Source of the DNA: Alkalicoccus luteus | GTDB lineage: Bacteria; Bacillota; Bacilli; Bacillales; Salisediminibacteriaceae | Assembly (NCBI RefSeq): GCF_012034335.1 | Contig: NZ_JAATHJ010000028.1 | Location: forward strand, 1-39,884 | Length of the DNA stretch: 39,884 bases | Direction: 5' to 3' | Part shown: piece by piece, positions 39,807 to 39,884 of the stretch | How the letters are laid out: every line of letters begins with the position of its first letter | How positions within the stretch are numbered: position 1 is the first letter of the stretch | Notes under the pieces: model-generated | What the model saw: only the letters and a program-made list of their open reading frames with translations | What the model was told of the DNA's origin: nothing | Databases searched by the model: none | Program-made: the position numbers and the translations under genes

Positions 39807-39884
39807 CAAGTGGCAGATCCTTTATCGTGAAAGTTGTCGAGACAAACACGAGGAGGTTCTGCCACTTGCTACATCAGTTTATCA
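39807..39884 (+). other. Hairpin and possible start of a gene or insertion sequence at the window edge
   Basis: CAAGTGGCAGA (39807-39817) and TCTGCCACTTG (39858-39868) form a perfect 11-bp inverted repeat. AGGAGG (39851-39856) stands 9 bases before TTG (39866-39868), which opens a frame reading LLHQFI to the end of the window. The start codon lies inside the stem. It may be a transposase or other gene cut off by the window. Confidence 0.35.

Overview
The window comes from a low-GC Gram-positive bacterium of the Bacillaceae. It most resembles a moderately salt- or alkali-adapted relative of Bacillus. The evidence is a complete Bacillus-type rsbR-S-T-U-V-W-sigB-rsbX operon, the EndoA/EndoAI toxin-antitoxin pair upstream of it, a SigX/RsiX pair, RocR, Fur boxes, two betaine uptake systems and very acidic Asn/Glu-rich linkers on exported proteins. 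The exact genus cannot be read from the sequence.

Layout. (1) 1-1204: ten tRNA genes on the minus strand behind one strong promoter, running towards what looks like the leader of an rRNA operon just outside the window. (2) 1287-10585, minus strand: sprT, tex, the whole sigB stress module, endoA/endoAI and acpS. (3) 10730-15866: a rhomboid protease, then a Fur-controlled ferric-iron ABC importer in three separately terminated units. (4) 16148-19753: arginase, proline dehydrogenase and a divergent RocR-type activator, with a sigma-54 (SigL) promoter and a likely enhancer between the last two. (5) 19726-23648: an ABC exporter and the sigX-rsiX ECF pair. (6) 23919-27909: a GbsR-type repressor divergent from a glycine-betaine ABC importer (opuA). 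(7) 28703-32162: an atypical ion channel, a GerMN lipoprotein behind a SigX-like promoter, a flavin reductase, a DUF2628 protein and csaA. (8) 32422-37488: a BCCT betaine transporter with a long charged tail, a sucrose-type PTS permease and its LacI repressor. (9) 37662-39635: a chemoreceptor with almost no outer domain, a STAS-like partner and a cold-shock protein.

How the parts connect. Compatible-solute uptake (opuA, BCCT), amino-acid catabolism (rocF, proline dehydrogenase, RocR), iron import and envelope stress (SigX) sit beside the general stress regulon. Promoter reading links distant pieces. A SigB-type promoter lies before rsbV and another before the chemoreceptor. The same TGTAAC-N16-CGAC SigX-type promoter precedes both sigX and the GerMN lipoprotein gene.

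The most unusual observation is a family of about 630-bp non-coding elements (27962-28587 and 34290-34922, inverted relative to each other). Each has 18-bp imperfect inverted ends and is flanked by a 32-bp direct duplication that is exactly the local bidirectional Rho-independent terminator. A decayed third copy (about 11511-11614) also abuts a terminator. All three lie between convergent genes. This suggests a mobile element that targets terminator hairpins and duplicates them, leaving termination intact on both sides.
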